From Eubacterium sp. (GTDB lineage Bacteria > Bacillota > Clostridia > Oscillospirales > Acutalibacteraceae), in NCBI GenBank assembly GCA_022511225.1, contig JAFLRZ010000008.1, positions 38,089-92,411 of the forward strand: a stretch of DNA of 54,323 nt. The letters run 5' to 3'. The translations under genes were made by a program, and so were the position numbers. The notes under the pieces were generated by a model, which worked only from the letters and a program-made list of their open reading frames with translations, did not search any database and had not been told where the DNA came from. Positions 52,278 to 54,323 of the stretch are shown piece after piece (within the stretch, counting starts at the first letter, position 1; every line of letters begins with the position of its first letter).

Positions 52278-52982
52278 TTATTGATTATTCTTATTGTGAT
52301 AATATATCCATAGCTTTGCAAGTGTATGCTTACACTCCTTAAATTTGTCGATGTCATAAGGAATCATCAAAGCTGACTTTGACGTGAATCCTGATGCCTC
52401 AAATTCTTTGAATTCTCGGTAAAATTCGTGTTCGTTTTCCGTGATATATTCAATATCTGAAAGCGAGTCTTGAGCCAGTCTGCCAACAAAGTAGGTGTTA
52501 TCTCCGTGTGGTGTATTCCTGATAAATCCTAGCAAATAATATCTTTCGGTTTCAATATCGTATTCGATAAAGTCCAAAAACACGTTACTGCCGTCAAATA
52601 GGCGCTTTTCAAGAGAAAAGTCGCTTGTTCGGTAAACGAGAAGCGATGAACAGAGGTCATCACGGTAGACAATGAGATAAAACCGCTCCCCGTCAGGCGA
52701 AAAGCAACCACTCTGATCCTGAGGTTGCTTTCCGTCTTTGCCATTTGCATAGCGAAGCTTCAACATAAGCTTACGCTCTGCAAGACTGTATACTGCCAAC
52801 AGACCCTCGTTAGACCTGACTACAAACACATCGCCTTTTGGAGAGAAAACAGCATTATAAGCGTATTTCAAATCGCGAAATTTTGCAAGCTCAATGTTAT
52901 TCTTATCAAAAAGATATACTGTTTGACCTGTGCAGCCGACACTGTATTCACCATTTGTTATATAAGTCCAAAAGTTTCTCAA
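52278..52982 (-). CDS. WD40/beta-propeller-like protein
   Basis: 234 aa from TTG 52982, 6 nt after GGAGG. An ATG at 53084 would overlap the upstream gene and lacks a site. Repeated four-strand blades are visible: TGQTVYLFDKNNIELAKF, YNAVFSPKGDVFVVRSNEG, GCFSPDGERFYLIVYRDD and FIEYDIETERYYLLGFI, with the typical FSPDG turns. About four blades only, so it is smaller than a full seven-bladed propeller. Cytosolic, function unknown. It follows the methyltransferase gene by 43 nt on the same strand. Confidence 0.7.
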   Translation of the reverse strand: MRNFWTYITNGEYSVGCTGQTVYLFDKNNIELAKFRDLKYAYNAVFSPKGDVFVVRSNEGLLAVYSLAERKLMLKLRYANGKDGKQPQDQSGCFSPDGERFYLIVYRDDLCSSLLVYRTSDFSLEKRLFDGSNVFLDFIEYDIETERYYLLGFIRNTPHGDNTYFVGRLAQDSLSDIEYITENEHEFYREFKEFEASGFTSKSALMIPYDIDKFKECKHTLAKLWIYYHNKNNQ

Positions 52983-53025
52983 GTGAAGCCTCCGTAAAAA
53001 TTCATTATGTTTATTGCTTAAATAA

Positions 53026-54066
53026 TTATACTCTTGATTTGTTCTGCTTTTTGTATTCGGATACAGAAAAAGCAACATTTTCATTATCTCTGTACTCTTT
53101 ACGTGATATAAGTACCAAGCCTAAACTATTGCAAATTTCATCAAGATTATTCAAGTCGCTATACATTCTACAGTCTTTAAGAATTTCAAGTGTTTCTTTT
53201 TCTGTAAATCCAAAAGGCTCTAAAATTCTGTGTTGTCGCATAAATGCATTGTTTCTTGAAGTAACAACGAATCTGCCATTATCTGCTAACACTCTCGATA
53301 TTTCTTTTAAGGTTTCAGGCATTTCTCTTGATTCATCCAATCCGTTAACAGTACAAATTGTTTCAAATGATTTATCTTTGAACGGTAAATACCAAAAATT
53401 TGCACAAATAGGAATAATTCTTTTCTTTTGATATTTCCCAATACCAACAGCATTTCCAAGACAATCAAAGCCTATATCAACTGTGTATAATTCACAATTC
53501 TTTGGCATATACAGCGCAACCGAAGCGGTTCCGCCACCCGCACCTGTTGCCAGCTCCAATATTTTATCGGTTTGCTCTTTACAAACTAATTTGCCAAAGT
53601 AACGATATCTGTTCCATAAGGAGCCTGTTCCTTCGATTTTTGTTATTGTTCTTTTCTTGCCTATACTTTTTTTAGCGAATTTCTTGAACTCTTTTATTTG
53701 GGCTTTGGTGACACTTCCGCTTTTATCACCTTTAATCCAAATACCTGTTTCTTTTTGCTTATATGAATGAAAAGCCTTCAAAATATTTTCTTTTGTTTTG
53801 TGTATTTCCTTTATGTATTTGATATAAATTTCATTCCAATCAGAAACCTTCCCACTATTGATTTCATCATAAATATTTGCAATTGCTTCAGGATATTCCC
53901 AAAAGATAATTTCAATAAGTTCACGACTCCAATCGGGATTTGTCTTTTCAGGAAGTAAAATGGGAACTCCTTTGATTACAGAGTAACTTTCTTTACCATC
54001 CACTGAAACAAGTATCTTTTTATTTAAAATCAATTCCTCGAGGCTTTGAGGCGCAACAAAAATCAT
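53026..54066 (-). CDS. SAM-dependent methyltransferase
   Basis: 346 aa. The N-terminal ~40 residues (SYSVIKGVPILLPEK) resemble a Trm112-like or uncharacterised YcgR-free N-terminal piece often fused to methyltransferases. A helical region (60-150) follows, then a class I methyltransferase: motif I ILELATGAGGGTASVAL (about 170-186), acidic YTVDIGFD, PFKDKSFETICTVNGLDE, and ISRVLADNGRFVVTSRN. GGAGGAAATG precedes the ATG. Substrate unknown. The transcript probably includes the beta-propeller gene. Confidence 0.83.
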   Translation of the reverse strand: MIFVAPQSLEELILNKKILVSVDGKESYSVIKGVPILLPEKTNPDWSRELIEIIFWEYPEAIANIYDEINSGKVSDWNEIYIKYIKEIHKTKENILKAFHSYKQKETGIWIKGDKSGSVTKAQIKEFKKFAKKSIGKKRTITKIEGTGSLWNRYRYFGKLVCKEQTDKILELATGAGGGTASVALYMPKNCELYTVDIGFDCLGNAVGIGKYQKKRIIPICANFWYLPFKDKSFETICTVNGLDESREMPETLKEISRVLADNGRFVVTSRNNAFMRQHRILEPFGFTEKETLEILKDCRMYSDLNNLDEICNSLGLVLISRKEYRDNENVAFSVSEYKKQNKSRV

Positions 54067-54210
54067 ATCATTTCCTCCCTGGATATGATGCTTAAAGTGA
54101 TTGTATAAGGTGTTTAGAAAATCCCTATTTATCGTTATATTGTGTGTATTTATTATATCACATTTACTTGTTATATTCTACAGCCATTTTACGAACGAAA
54201 GCAAGATACA

Positions 54211-54223
54211 AGGTTCGAGCCCT
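54211..54223 (+). repeat. Inverted copy of the tRNA-Val T-arm core
   Basis: AGGTTCGAGCCCT on the plus strand equals the T-arm of the neighbouring minus-strand tRNA-Val (54283-54295), 60 bp away in opposite orientation. Possibly a fragment of another tRNA or an attachment-site remnant. Confidence 0.4.
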
Positions 54224-54231
54224 TAAGCAAT

Positions 54232-54266
54232 AAAAAAACGCAGTAACAAAAATGTTACTGCATTTT
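54232..54266 (-). terminator. Terminator of the tRNA gene
   Basis: Minus strand GCAGTAACA/TGTTACTGC with a short loop, followed by GTTTTTTTATT, directly after the tRNA-Val 3' end. Confidence 0.85.
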
Positions 54267-54269
54267 TTA

Positions 54270-54323
54270 TGGTGGGAACAACAGGGCTCGAACCTGTGAC
54301 CCTCTGCTTGTAAGGCAGATGCT
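54270..54323 (-). tRNA. tRNA-Val (UAC), partial
   Basis: The 3' two-thirds of a tRNA cut by the window edge. Reading on the minus strand: AGCATCTGC-CTTACAA-GCAGA gives a 7-nt anticodon loop with anticodon UAC (Val). The T-arm is ACAGGTTCGAGCCCTGT. The acceptor 3' strand ends TTCCCACCA with encoded CCA. The D-arm and 5' acceptor strand lie beyond the window. Confidence 0.93.

Overview
The window reads as a chromosome segment from a low-GC Gram-positive gut-type Clostridium, most likely Oscillospiraceae/Ruminococcaceae. The basis is a T-box in front of a complete trp operon, a Prp protease gene between L21 and an N-terminally extended L27, a tmRNA tag ending VALAA, a TnpV-family protein and clostridial-type relaxases. 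The species cannot be named from sequence alone.

Layout. (1) 0.1-1.65 kb: recR, smpB and ssrA (tmRNA), a core recombination and ribosome-rescue block. (2) 1.65-19.7 kb: an AT-rich accessory island starting directly after the tmRNA 3' end. It holds a small protein plus HD-phosphohydrolase pair; a mobilisation module (MobC, VirD2-like relaxase with a nested overlapping gene, candidate oriT); a P-loop kinase plus membrane PLD-like protein pair; a run of small-molecule-modifying or resistance-like genes (XRE-methyltransferase fusion, DinB-like, kinase, APH-like, ATPase/dual-nuclease, leader-peptide-controlled methyltransferase, DUF4037 and a second nucleotidyltransferase-like gene, VOC protein); a TnpV plus truncated Mob/Pre relic; and an unusual ECF sigma factor with a long C-terminal extension. 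A degenerate copy of the tmRNA T-arm at 19321-19342 may be the far attachment-site scar. No integrase is visible, so the island looks decayed or immobilised. (3) 19.4-26.9 kb: a membrane-protein pseudogene, guaA, purA, an intracellular GH28 with a SecB-like gene, ilvC and an FCD/GntR regulator. The regulator leader can fold as a pseudoknot next to its ribosome-binding site. (4) 26.9-33.4 kb: a DUF815 ATPase, a response regulator/histidine kinase/HtrA operon, an asparaginase-like gene and a small membrane protein. (5) 33.4-40.2 kb: Trp T-box and trpEGDCFBA. (6) 40.2-46 kb: trkA-trkH potassium uptake, a REPIN-like repeat, and rpsO-pnp with a long intergenic stem-loop. (7) 46-50.5 kb: LOG protein, nifS-nifU-nadA, rplU-prp-rpmA. 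(8) 50.5-54.3 kb: an ECF sigma factor with a membrane partner, a beta-propeller-like protein, a methyltransferase and a partial tRNA-Val.

The core genes form conventional operons: tryptophan synthesis under tRNA-Trp sensing, purine branch-point enzymes, K+ uptake, and Fe-S assembly serving the Fe-S enzyme NadA. The unusual content lies in the island (attenuation element 12606-12894, nested gene 4244-4669, ATPase/dual-nuclease 11046-12527, two-gene modules 1790-3815 and 6166-7526) and in the regulator leader at 26575-26767. All functions come from motif reading; no database search was possible.
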